The notes below the pieces were generated by a model. It ran no database searches, was not told the DNA's origin, and was given only the letters and a program-made list of their open reading frames with translations. Positions 11,641 to 22,369 of a DNA stretch of 64,000 bases are shown in pieces; positions within the stretch are counted from its first letter, which is position 1, and the number at the start of each line of letters is the position of its first letter. The position numbers were made by a program, and so were the translations under genes. The stretch lies in assembly GCA_024195265.1 (NCBI GenBank), contig JAJLRJ010000004.1:38881030-38945029 (forward strand), read 5' to 3'. Source of the DNA: Dendrophyllia cribrosa. Taxonomy: Eukaryota > Cnidaria > Anthozoa > Scleractinia > Dendrophylliidae.

Positions 11641-12149
11641 ATACGTTTCTAAATGAATCATTGAGCTGTCGATTTTGTGTATGCAAACCACGCAATGTTT
11701 TTGAGATGAAAGCTCATTGTTTTAATTCGTATTATTCTGGCTTATCTGACTCTAGCCTACGAACTAACAACAGAATACGCATATCCTAAGTCTAATAGTT
11801 TCCGTAATTTCTTTTTCAGGCTGAAAGGGACAGTTTCCCGGCTGAAATATCTTGTTTTCTTCATGATTATGTCCAGGAGCTCCTATGAGTCAACTCGTAT
11901 ATTGAGGTATACACTTGAGGAAGAGATCCATATTGAAGTTGACATTTAGCGGCGTCACCGCGGTAAATAATTTCATGACAAAACTCGATACAGATTTTCA
12001 GAGCCGAATGTTTTGGGTCGCAATTTTAGAAATAGCTAGAGAACTGAAATTAAGACTTTCGATAAAGGTTGCCAATTTCATCAAATTTCCGTTTAAAAAT
12101 AAATTAAAAGGAAAAAAATTTGATGTCTTTATCCGGATTCGAAAGCAGG

Positions 12150-12425
12150 CCAGCGAATCCTGGTAGCGCTGCGGAGTGAGAAACAACACACCACTCGACC
12201 AACAACGAACAAGTAATATTCAACCGTGTTTTTGTTCAGTGAAAAATATAATCCTTTCGTAGCCTTAGATCGAAACATCAGTACATCAGGCCAGCGATTC
12301 CTGGTAGCGCTGATTGAGAAACAACACACCACTCGACCAACAGGAACAAGTAATATTTAACCCGTGTTTATGTTCAGTGAAAAATATAATCCTTTTGTAG
12401 CCTTAGATCGAAACATCAGTACATC
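12150..12425 (+). repeat. Direct dimer, unit about 135 bp
   Basis: Two copies in tandem, each starting near CCTGGTAGCGCTG and ending TAGATCGAAACATCAGTACATC. Non-coding. Confidence 0.8.
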
Positions 12426-12471
12426 GCGTTAATAATATCTGCATTTAGCAAGGGGAGAAGGCCGCACTGGC

Positions 12472-13295
<824 letters not shown>

Positions 13296-13796
13296 AGGAA
13301 GGAAGGAAGGAAGGAAAGGAGGAAAGAAGGAGGGAAGGAAGGCTTAGATACAAAATTCTCGAAAAATGGGCTAGAATTCTTTCCGGAATTTCTCCAAAAA
13401 AGCTCGAAAATTCTCGAAAATTCTTAACGACACAATTTGTTTCTCTCTTCTTTCTGACTGCGAACTGGTACATGGCTCACTGGAATCAGCCACATTTGCA
13501 ACCAACAGACATGGAAATTCATGGAAAGCATAACTTGAGTGGGAAACCGCTGATTAATTAAAACGGAGAAAACAAATGTTTTCAGTGATGCGTGACACTC
13601 TGGTTAAATCCTAAAGTAAAAAGGTTTAAATCTTTTAAAAAAGTGTCAATGTCATTTAAAACACAAACGTTTCGGGCTGAGCCCTTCTTCAGTGTGATTT
13701 AAAAATGTGTGCCACGACATTCAAAAAAACTTCAAAGTGAGCGCGTGCACGTTGAATGCGCGCGCCATTCAGTTACATACACACAAAAAAACTCGG

Positions 13797-14357
13797 TCAC
13801 AAAAAATTAAAATTAATGTTCAGTCCGCTCGGTCTGAGCGTGCCAAGCTTGAAGATGAGTCGCATCTCACGCTGTTTGCGGCTGGTGTTGCTGCCGAAAC
13901 AACGCTCGACGCCGCAGATCATGACGTCATCGAGCGAGTGTGTAGTTGAGTTGAAGTGTTCAGCTACGGGAAACCCTGGAGATCGGTTACGAATGCTGCG
14001 TAAGTGCTCACTGAAGCGTTCCCGTAGCCGCTTTCCAGTCTCTCCGATGTAAATTCGGGAACAGCGGCGACAGATTATGCAGTACACAACATTCGCAGAT
14101 TGACAGGTGAAGTGGTCACGGATGTTACATGTGCTTTTGGGGCCCTGTATGACAGTCTGAGGTGTTATGTACTTGCATGTGTGGCAGCGGGGTCGGCGGC
14201 AAGGCGAGGATCCGTCATCAGAGGGTGAGAGCGAGCCATCAGCAGAGTGCACAAGAATATCCCTAAGATTTCTGTCTCGCCGATATGACACAAGTGGGGG
14301 TGTAGGGAAAATAGCGTGTGGGAAAATTGTGGTCGTTTGGTCACGTGATCTATACAT
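13797..14357 (-). CDS. Second GIY-YIG endonuclease copy of the Penelope element (fragment)
   Basis: This minus-strand frame repeats the C-terminal third of the PLE polyprotein: a CHTCKYI-type cysteine motif, VVYCIICRRC, RIYIGETG and the EHL/ERCFGS region. It differs from the plus-strand copy by only a few residues (for example K for R after IYIGETG). The N-terminal reverse transcriptase is missing; homology ends at 14315 and the first 14 residues are junction sequence. It has no start-codon context of its own, so it is best read as an inverted, truncated copy. The frame is intact. Confidence 0.7.
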   Translation of the reverse strand: MYRSRDQTTTIFPHAIFPTPPLVSYRRDRNLRDILVHSADGSLSPSDDGSSPCRRPRCHTCKYITPQTVIQGPKSTCNIRDHFTCQSANVVYCIICRRCSRIYIGETGKRLRERFSEHLRSIRNRSPGFPVAEHFNSTTHSLDDVMICGVERCFGSNTSRKQREMRLIFKLGTLRPSGLNINFNFL

Positions 14358-14460
14358 TCAGGAAGCAAATCGTCAACTGTCCGACAACCGTTTTTACATG
14401 CACCTTGATGCGGACCTTACTCCAAGCAATTAGAAAATTGTCAAGAATACCATTGCAAAC

Positions 14461-16113
14461 ATGATCGCCGCATGTGAGCTGCCAGCCACGGCAAAGCATC
14501 TTGTGGTCACCACCCCACGTACTTCGCGTTTCTACATGCTGCCTAAGATACACAAGCCAAATAACCCAGGACGACCTATTGTCTCTGCATGCTGCTGCCC
14601 TACTGAGAACATCGCAGCCTACCTTGACGAAGTGATGGCTCCGTTTGTCAGACACCTTCCAACTTATGTTAAGGATACCAACCATGCGCTTAGCATTGTT
14701 GATGCTTTCAGCTTTGATGAGTCTGATGCCAGTCCTCGTTTCCTTTTCAGCATGGACATAAAATCTTTGTACACAGTAATTCCTAATGATGGTGGCCTTC
14801 AAGCTCTCACCTTTTATCTAGACCAACGGACTGTCAAAGATCCTCCTACCCAGACCCTGATCCGACTGGCTGACCTTGTACTCACCCTCAACGCCTTTTC
14901 TTTAAATGGCCAGTACTATCGCCAGATTAGAGGTGTGGCCATGGGAAGTAAAATGAGTCCGAATTATGCGTGTCTATTTGTCGGGTTCATCGAAGAACAA
15001 ATCCGCTCACGCTATACTGGCTTTGTCCCTCAGTTGCATAAGCGCTACATCGACGACGTAATCGGAGCTGCACAGTGCAGTCGACAAGATCTCGAGGAGT
15101 ACGTTGATTACGTGTCCAACTTCCATCCAGCTGTCCAGTTCACATCCACCATCAGCGAAGTGGAACTTCCTTTTCTGGACATGCAACTGAGGAAAAACAA
15201 CAACAAGATACAGACCTCGGTACACTACAAGGAGACTGATACACACAACTATCTCCACCACACATCTTTCCATCCAAATCATTGTAAACGAGCAATTCCA
15301 TACAGCCAGTTCCTCCGACTCCGCAGGATCTGTTCCGATGATGATGACTTTCTAACCCGAGAAAGAGAAATGAAGGACAACTTCCATGCACGTGGCTATC
15401 CGCAGACCCAACTTGACAACGATCTCCGTAGGGTCTCAAACGTTTCACGTGACGAGGCCTTAACACCACACAGCCGGAATATTACATTAGACGATAGAGT
15501 CCCTCTGGTATTGACTTACAATCAGTTCAACAATGGCACCAGGCGGATCATGATCGACAACTTTAACATCCTGTCCTCAGATCCTGAGACACGCGCTATT
15601 TTCCCTACACCCCCACTTGTGTCATATCGGCGAGACAGAAATCTCAGGGATATTCTTGTGCACTCTGCTGATGGCTCGCTCTCACCCTCTGATGCCGGAT
15701 CCTCGCCTTGCCGCCGACCCCGCTGCCACACATGCAAGTACATAACACCTCAGACTGTCATACAGGGCCCCAAAAGCACATGTAACATCCGTGACCACTT
15801 CACCTGTCAATCTGCGAATGTTGTGTACTGCATAATCTGTCGCCGCTGCCCCCGAATTTACATCGGAGAGACTGGAAGGCGGCTACGGGAACGCTTCAGT
15901 GAGCACTTACGCAGCATTCGTAACCGATCTCCAGGGTTTCCCGTAGCTGAACACTTCAACTCAACTACACACTCGCTCGATGACGTCATGATCTGCGGCG
16001 TCGAGCGTTGTTTCGGCAGCAACACCAGCCGCAAACAGCGTGAGATGCGACTCATCTTCAAGCTTGGCACGCTCAGACCGAGCGGACTGAACATTAATTT
16101 CTTTTTTTTGTGA
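14461..16113 (+). CDS. Penelope-like reverse transcriptase / GIY-YIG endonuclease
   Basis: The 550-residue frame carries FYMLPKIHKP (residues 23-32), the conserved entry to PLE reverse transcriptases. Motif A, FSMDIKSLYT, follows with Asp99. GVAMGSKMSP is next, then the catalytic YIDD at residues 196-199. A GIY-YIG nuclease sits at the C terminus (VVYCIIC ... IYIGETG from residue 466, then R, H and E positions of that fold). The protein makes cDNA from element RNA, and the nuclease nicks target DNA in the nucleus. The same frame is open upstream from 14340 to a single TAG at 14431-14433, and those residues (YIQEANRQLSDNRFY) look like true PLE N-terminal sequence. The copy is therefore probably inactivated by one stop codon, and 14461 is not the natural start. 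Confidence 0.85.
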   Translation: MIAACELPATAKHLVVTTPRTSRFYMLPKIHKPNNPGRPIVSACCCPTENIAAYLDEVMAPFVRHLPTYVKDTNHALSIVDAFSFDESDASPRFLFSMDIKSLYTVIPNDGGLQALTFYLDQRTVKDPPTQTLIRLADLVLTLNAFSLNGQYYRQIRGVAMGSKMSPNYACLFVGFIEEQIRSRYTGFVPQLHKRYIDDVIGAAQCSRQDLEEYVDYVSNFHPAVQFTSTISEVELPFLDMQLRKNNNKIQTSVHYKETDTHNYLHHTSFHPNHCKRAIPYSQFLRLRRICSDDDDFLTREREMKDNFHARGYPQTQLDNDLRRVSNVSRDEALTPHSRNITLDDRVPLVLTYNQFNNGTRRIMIDNFNILSSDPETRAIFPTPPLVSYRRDRNLRDILVHSADGSLSPSDAGSSPCRRPRCHTCKYITPQTVIQGPKSTCNIRDHFTCQSANVVYCIICRRCPRIYIGETGRRLRERFSEHLRSIRNRSPGFPVAEHFNSTTHSLDDVMICGVERCFGSNTSRKQREMRLIFKLGTLRPSGLNINFFFL

Positions 16114-16769
16114 CCGAGTTTTTTTGTGTGTATGTAACTGAATGGCGCGCGCATTCAACGTGCACGCGCTCACTTTGAAGTTTTTTTGAATGTCGTGGCA
16201 CACATTTTTAAATCACACTGAAGAAGGGCTCAGCCCGAAACGTTTGTGTTTTAAATGACATTGACACTTTTCTAAAAGATTTAAACCTTTTTACTTTAGG
16301 ATTAAACCGCTGATTAGTTGCACTTTAGACACTAATGTGAGGGTGAGCCCTCAAGTTGGTCAGCAGTAACACAAGAAAGCTGATATTTCTCTAAAATAAG
16401 CCATTTTCGTATTTAAAATTATCGCTGAATTCAAACACCAATGACACATTGATACAGGGTTAGACTCGACCTGATGTAAAATATTCACAAATACCGGCAG
16501 AAGGTGCGTGAAATTTGAAAATTAAACAAAAGACAGAGCTCTAAACAGGTCATCTTCTCGCCTGAATTTGTGAATTTATCACTTCAGATTGAGGCTAACC
16601 TTGTAAAAATGCGCCTTCAATGCTTTCATTCAGCGACCATAGCGAATTCGAAACTGGTCTATTCTACCAAAGTTTACTCATTGTCTAAAATTTCCGAGAT
16701 TTTCTAAAATTCTTTTCGGTGTCAAAAATTCTCAAAAAAATTCTGGAATTTTGTATCTAAGCCTAAAGG

Positions 16770-17029
16770 AAGGAAGGAAGGAAGAAGGGAAAGAAGGAAG
16801 GATAGAGTAAAAATTGCTAATTATTTTGTCCCCGTCTGCTATAATTCGCTCATTACGCTTCGCGTATTTACGAGTTAAAATGGAAGAAAAATCGCCCAAG
16901 GTGATGGCTGCAAAGAAATATAACCTTAAAGACAAAATAGCGACTAAACAGTCGGCAAAATCTGGGACAGTCGGGAAACAGCGAAATCCCCGATCGTCTG
17001 GAATTTTCCCGACAAATTGAAAACGAGGC
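16770..17029. other. Non-coding spacer
   Basis: Nothing recognised beyond a short GGAA run at its left edge. Confidence 0.4.
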
Positions 17030-17033
17030 TTAA

Positions 17034-17498
17034 AGTGCCCATAACGATTTTTTTTTATTTTCTTATCTAAATTTACACGTCACGTAATGAACATCTGCGA
17101 AAAAATTTTTTGATTTCAGCAAAACGTGAATTTTTTATGAATATTTCGAATCTTCCAAATCTTATTTTTTTTTGCGGTATACCCGTCACGCTGTTAAGAA
17201 GGCCAACGGGCTCACATGTTCTTTAATGTACGTCACAGTTCCTTTGTTTGAAGTCACAGGTTCCTTTGTTTGAAGTTATGTGTTCCTTAATCTACGTCAC
17301 GGATCCTTTGTTAACCGAGAGAGACCGAGAGGAGACTAATGCGAATGGTGGACCAAAATGGCGGCAAATTTCGAAGACTTTAAAAAATCATAAAAAAAAA
17401 TCACGTTTTGCTGAAATCAAAAAAATTTTTCGCGGATGTTCATTACGTGACGTATAGATTTAGATAAAAAATAGATAAAAAAAATCGTTATGGGCACT
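17034..17498. mobile_element. 465-bp TIR element flanked by TTAA
   Basis: The ends AGTGCCCATAACGATTTTTT and their complement extend into inverted arms of about 110 bp (including TTACGTGACG and TTTTGCTGAAATC). TTAA flanks both sides (17030-17033, 17499-17502), fitting a piggyBac/Kolobok-type target. No transposase. Confidence 0.8.
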
Positions 17499-17632
17499 TT
17501 AAGCGTTGCAAAAATACGCATTGTTTGAAATAGAAGAGATATGGACACGTTAAAATGCTAAATGTCTCGATTTTCTTCGACAACACAATTGAGAACACTG
17601 GTAACCGTTTGCATATATTTCAATATTTATAC

Positions 17633-17659
17633 GGGGGGGGGGGGGGGGGGGGGGGGGGG
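17633..17659 (+). repeat. Poly-G tract, 27 bp
   Basis: Uninterrupted G run, absent from the duplicate at about 19640 where a short TACGTGTGG-type sequence stands. Confidence 0.9.
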
Positions 17660-18562
17660 TGGGGGTCTTATACGTGGCGCAGTCAGTCGCAGTCATATTT
17701 TGGGGCACGTACGAAATTGATAGCTGAATGTTAAAATAAAACTTTGAAAGCTTTGACGTACTCTTTTGCGATGGCATTGTCTCAACGGTGATTGCCGTGA
17801 AAAAGGACATTTGAAAATGAATTTAAAACTTAAAAAGCAATATTTTAGTGAAGAAACGCAAAATCTGGTTTTGAAAAAAAGATATCCGAATTTTGATTTT
17901 GCAAAAGAAACACTCCCGCTGCCGTCGTTTCAGTTTAAAGATGACAAGTTTGGTGGTCGCATGCTATTGTTATCTCTTGTGGATTGTACTGAAATGAAGG
18001 TATTTTCGCCTTAGAGATTCGTGTAGTATTGCTGTTTTACTTGAAGCGTATTGTCATTCAATACATTGTTTAATAGTAATTTGTAGAGTGATCGCACAAT
18101 TGGATGCTTTTTACGTCTCTCAAAAAGACGCAGGGTATATTGATCAACCAGTAGCCGGGCTAAATTTGTTCAGTCGACTTTTCAAGAATTAGCATGTCGT
18201 AAAATCCCAACAAGAAGTCTTGTAAACGGTTCTACGTGAGAGGTTTAGTTGGGTTGGTGGAGGGTGGTTATAACGGAAATGAAGTAAGGGTTACAAAACA
18301 CGACAACAGCAACTTCTTAAAATCTCATATTCAACTCTGCACATAGAACTTTGGTACTAAATAATATTTGTTTTGCCAGCCCGGCAAGCAGCAACTAATG
18401 TTATTGTGAATCGTTTCTCTGTCATTTCAAAAGGCTTGTCGACAATTAATGTGCACTCTTTTTTGCTATCATCCTGAAATTAAATAACGAAAAGTAGTTT
18501 TCGTATGTGAGCGTATTAAAGTTTCGAGTCTCAGTAAATGTTGTTTGGGTTCCGTGCATAAA

Positions 18563-18710
18563 ATAGACCTTTCCCGCATTCCACTCCAGTGAGCACACAC
18601 AATGAAACGAGGTCGAGGCTTGGGTGGACAATTTCATACAAATCACTGTATTTTGTCCACCCCAGCCTCGAGTTGGTGGCGTTGTTCACAGAAATGCGGG
18701 AAAGGTCTAT
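18563..18710. mobile_element. 148-bp MITE, absent from the duplicate locus
   Basis: Terminal inverted ATAGACCTTTCCCGCAT and inner inverted TTGTCCACCC/GGGTGGACAA. The duplicate locus at about 20460-20490 reads GTGCATAAAATAGAG...ATATTGTACC without the element, giving a natural empty site. ATAAA is present on both flanks. Confidence 0.75.
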
Positions 18711-18789
18711 AAAGTAAACATATTGTACCAAGCGAAAGATATAATTGCGCATATGTTTGCTATATCTTTAACAAAAACATATTTCGTAT

Positions 18790-19549
18790 TTAATTCACCC
18801 AGAAAGGGGTTTTCATTGATTTTAATCAAGATCCTATTTTGTCTAGTTCGACTGCAAAATAGTTATTTTATTGAAATATTTTAGCTCATCTTCTTGTAAC
18901 AATATAATGAAGAAAAGACGTCACCCTATAGTCATTTTGGGAACCTTCGTTCCTGTTGTATTGATGGCCAGGCAAAATTTCACTTTACTGAGTGGCTTGC
19001 CGTTAACACAATAAGCCGAAAAATCGACCAAGTTGTTTCTTTGTCTGTGTATATAGGGAGTTCCTTTGCTCATTCAATTCAATATGAGTATCCCAGCATG
19101 AAATAAAGAATCCACGCATTTTTAACTTTTGCGTAAAGAACCGTAAATATAAGGCCTTTTCTTTATCTCGAAAAACGTATAAATGTTGCATTAAGATCAT
19201 TGAGAAGCCCACATGAAAATATATATATAAATGGATAGAATTTACTTCTCACCACTTACAGAAATAAAGAATTTCCGTCATATTTTATTCCGCTTCGTTG
19301 TGAATCTTTACGCCTTCTTAATTTTCTTTGCGCATCTTGAAATGGTAGTGGGTGGAGAGAGAGAAATTTTTTGTCTCCCTTTATAAATCATTTCATGTCA
19401 AGTTCCCTTCGCTCTTCCCAGGGCCCATAAGGAATATTTAATTTCGAATGGCGAATATATTCTTCACAGATTAGTCCAAAAATGTTTCCTGCTATATTCA
19501 GCAAAACTCTAGGATTTGGACTTCGCTTAGTTTAAACATAATGTAAAAA
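18790..19549. other. Non-coding spacer between duplicated segments
   Basis: No gene or repeat recognised. Confidence 0.4.
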
Positions 19550-20540
19550 ACTTACCTTCGATCCTGCTTTGATTCGCTTCGACAGCACAATGGAGAACAC
19601 TCTGGTAGACTTTTACATTTATTTGAATATTTCTACGTGTGGAAGTTATTATTGAAACGTGTTTTGGGCCACGTACGAACTTGACAGCTGATTGTTTAAA
19701 TAAAACTTTGAAAACTTTGACGTACTGGTTTGCGATGAAAAAGTGTCTCTAATAGTGCCATGAAAAAGGACATTTATGAAAATGAATTAAAATATTAATA
19801 ATCGATATTATAGCGAAGAAACGCAAAAATCGGTATGACAAAGTGTTCAAATGGTGCCGTGAAAAACGACATTTATGAAAATGAATTCAAAAATTAAAAG
19901 GCAATATTACAGAGAAGAAACGCAAAAATCGGTGATCCGGATTTGGATCTTAGAAAAGAAACACACCCGCGGCCGTCGAAATTTAGTAGCTTTATATTAT
20001 TGTTATCCCCTGTAGATTGGACTGGACTGGACTGCAATCCTTGTATATTGTGGATTGGACCATCCTCGGAGACTCAGGGGCAGTTAGTGGGGCGAGGTAG
20101 AGTAGAAAAGAGCGAAGAAAAACAGCGGGAGAAAAGTTTTTTTTTCGCCCTTTTCAAGGCAAGTGCCTCGGTTCGCCTCATGCTAACTACTGTCCTGAAA
20201 TGAAGTAAGGGCTACAAAACGTGACAACAGCAACTTCTTTAAATCTTATATTCAAATCTGCACATAGAACTTCTTAGTTGGTACTAAATAGTGTTTGTTT
20301 TGCCAGCCCGCAAGCAGCAACTAATGTTATTGTGAATCGTTTCTCTGTCATTTCAAAAAGGCTTAACGACAATGTGCACTCTTCTTTGTTATCATCCGGA
20401 ATTAAATAACGGAAAGTCGTTTTCGTATGTGAGCAGTAAATGCTGTTTGGATTTCGATCCGTGCATAAAATAGAGAGAGCATATTGTACCCAGCCAAAAA
20501 AAAATTTAGAAACGCCTATATGCTATGCTATGATTCTTTA
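19550..20540 (+). repeat. Segmental direct duplication, second copy
   Basis: Partner of 17540-18780. It contains its own internal tandem duplication of about 80 bp (GAAGAAACGCAAAAATCGGT occurs twice, near 19814 and 19913). Confidence 0.75.
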
Positions 20541-20544
20541 ACAA

Positions 20545-21355
20545 AAACACATGTCAACATTCTCTGCTTCCCTTGCAATTCTAATCGCCCATTTTCTTTT
20601 ATCTTGTCGTAGGTACCTCGTATGATTTCATATAACGAAACGTTTTATGCTAATGAATCAATAAAATGATAACGATCCAACTGTCAAACGCGCCGTTCAA
20701 AAGTCGATTGCAGGAAACTTTAATAAATCGTGGCCATCTGTGTATTTCTCTTCCCAACAAGTAACAAAAGATAATATTGTGTGGGGAACTGAAAGTAGGA
20801 CACTGCTGCAGCACAATTGCTTTAAAACAGTAGCTTCAGAATAGTGGCTTTGTATCTGACATGGACAGAGAGAGTGAAGAACAAAATTCTAAAACTGTCT
20901 CTACCGTAAGAGAATTTGTAAAACGTGAACATCTTGTGAATCTGTGATACACGCGCGGGTATAGACATCACATGCGTGCGTATAGACATCATACTGACGA
21001 TCCTTTTTTTCTTTTGGCGCAACTTTTTATTCTCAGGCGCGATTTTTTTTTTCTTGCGCGACCTTTTTTCTCTGGTGCGACTTTTTTCCCTGGCGATCAT
21101 TTGTACAACGCTACTAGATTTATTGCGGGCTCAAACACCTGGTTGAGCAGGAACGATCTAGCCAAGGCAAGCATTTTATTTAGCGCTGAATACTGCCGTA
21201 TTCGTGAATAAATAGAGGGAATGAATGGAGGGAAGGGAGCTAGTTTTGTATTTTCGCTTTTTCTGTGTTAACAGTGTAAATTATATCTAGAAAAACACAA
21301 AACCATGCTATGAAATTCGACACCTCGAGAACTACATCGGTAGAACAAGCTTAAA
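20545..21355. other. Non-coding stretch with short degenerate repeats
   Basis: It holds imperfect T-rich units of about 20 bp around GGCGCGA/GTGCGAC at 21005-21102. No gene is supported. Confidence 0.45.
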
Positions 21356-21359
21356 GGGG

Positions 21360-21407
21360 CGAAGTGTCACGCGAAGTGTCACGCGAAGTGTCACGCAAAG
21401 TGTCACG
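21360..21407 (+). repeat. Four tandem 12-mers
   Basis: GAAGTGTCACGC is repeated four times, with one A for G change in the last unit. Confidence 0.85.
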
Positions 21408-21449
21408 CAAGCCTACAAAGTTGAAAATACGTCGGGCCGCCGGCCGTTT

Positions 21450-21955
21450 CCCCGTTTCCCCTATAATGGGCTATACGGGGATGCTCCGCCCGAAAGGGGT
21501 ACCTTTTTGAGGCTGGAGGTATATGAAAGGGTAGGGATTTCACGAAGTATAGAAAAGGGTAGGGAAAACACGAGTTGAAGTATAAAAAAGGGTAGGGAAA
21601 ACACGAGTTGAAGTATAAAAAAGGTAGGGAAAACACGAGTTGAAGTATAAAAAAGGGTAGGGAAAACACGAGTTGAAGTATAAAAAAGGGTAGGGAAAAA
21701 TAAAAAGAGCCTTTCAAAATATATCAAACAGATGCACGTAAAGGCTATATGAAAGGGGTATCATTTTCATTGAAAGGTATATGAAAGGGGTACCATTTTC
21801 AATGAAAGGTATATGAAAGGGGTACCTTATCTGTCAAAAACGGTATACGAAAGGATAAGGGTTTGGGCCTTGGGGCGGAGCATCCCCGTACAAAACTGTG
21901 TTGAGTAACCCCCCCCCCCCCCCCTCCCCCCCCCCCCCCCCCCACCCCTCCCGGG
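21450..21955. mobile_element. G/C-homopolymer-ended element A
   Basis: It contains inverted CGGGGATGCTCCGCC motifs near both ends and five tandem units of GGGTAGGGAAAACACGAGTTG inside. The right end is C16-T-C18 followed by CCCGGG; the left homopolymer is lost. GGCCGTTT (21442-21449) and GACCGTTT (21956-21963) match at 7 of 8 positions and read as an 8-bp target duplication. It is an inverted relative of element B. No coding capacity. Confidence 0.7.
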
Positions 21956-21963
21956 GACCGTTT

Positions 21964-22369
21964 CTTCAAGTTTGCGCCATCGCCGTGGAAATCCTGGGTA
22001 GCTGAGTGCTCCGAAATGTTTCAAATTGTTCACACGTGTAAATAAACTATTTGTCTTGATTTAGTTTCGGATATTTTCCCGATTTTGGAATCGTACGGCT
22101 TTCTATCTCAATGTCTAAAAGTATGCAGTGGAAATTGACGAAGTTTCTTCTCCGGACCAAGTTTATATCTGTTGGGTCTCTTTGGAATGAAGCAAGAAGT
22201 TATCGGATTTTCCTCGCTTCTAGCACCGTTCTGGTATTGTTCTGGTATTCACCGTTTTGTCTCGACAAAAATAGCACCGGCTTCAGTATTAAAACCAAGT
22301 AGGCTTAGAAACTTCGCTTTTTTAATTTGTTAAATTCCCGACATTCAATTACTGCTAACCAACCGAAGT
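21964..22369. other. Spacer with LINE remnant at its right edge
   Basis: No independent gene is seen. The right edge merges with the interrupted LINE. Confidence 0.4.

Larger units (their letters stand above)
9705..11770 (+). repeat. Direct duplication, second copy, enlarged by insertions
   Basis: This is the partner of 8215-8790. Homologous ends at about 9705-9860 and 11605-11770 bracket a 9-bp-TSD element (9919-11137) and a minisatellite (11285-11640). Confidence 0.65.
13557..16303 (+). mobile_element. Penelope-like element with inverted 3' copy, 13-bp target duplication
   Basis: AAACCGCTGATTA is repeated exactly at 13544-13556 and 16304-16316, bounding 2,747 bp. Inside, 13606-14315 is an inverted copy of 15595-16303 (about 710 bp each), so a GIY-YIG-coding 3' segment faces a 5'-truncated but otherwise complete copy. 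The 3' untranslated end keeps the motif CTGAAGAAGGGCTCAGCCCG, seen in this class. PLEs are known to occur as partly inverted or tandem arrangements. One shared target duplication suggests that both parts arrived together. Confidence 0.85.
13343..16764. mobile_element. TIR-like host element carrying the Penelope insertion
   Basis: GGCTTAGATACAAAATTC at 13342-13359 recurs inverted at about 16746-16763. GGAA-type simple repeats lie outside both ends. Subtracting the PLE leaves a candidate element of about 0.7 kb. No target duplication can be fixed because the flanks are low complexity. Confidence 0.45.
17540..18780 (+). repeat. Segmental direct duplication, first copy
   Basis: Ordered similarity with 19550-20540: CTTCGACA-CACAAT, GCAAAATCTGG-type stretch, AACTTCTTAAAATCT, GTTTGTTTTGCCAGCC, AGCAACTAATGTTATTGTG, ATATTGTACC. 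This copy additionally carries a G tract at 17633-17659 and a MITE at 18563-18710. A short lysine-rich open frame (17766-18014) is only partly kept in the other copy, so it is not called a gene. Confidence 0.8.

Noticed and set aside
17766..18014. Lysine-rich 82-residue frame
   Set aside because: Its counterpart in the duplicated segment is frame-disrupted, so it is not under coding constraint.
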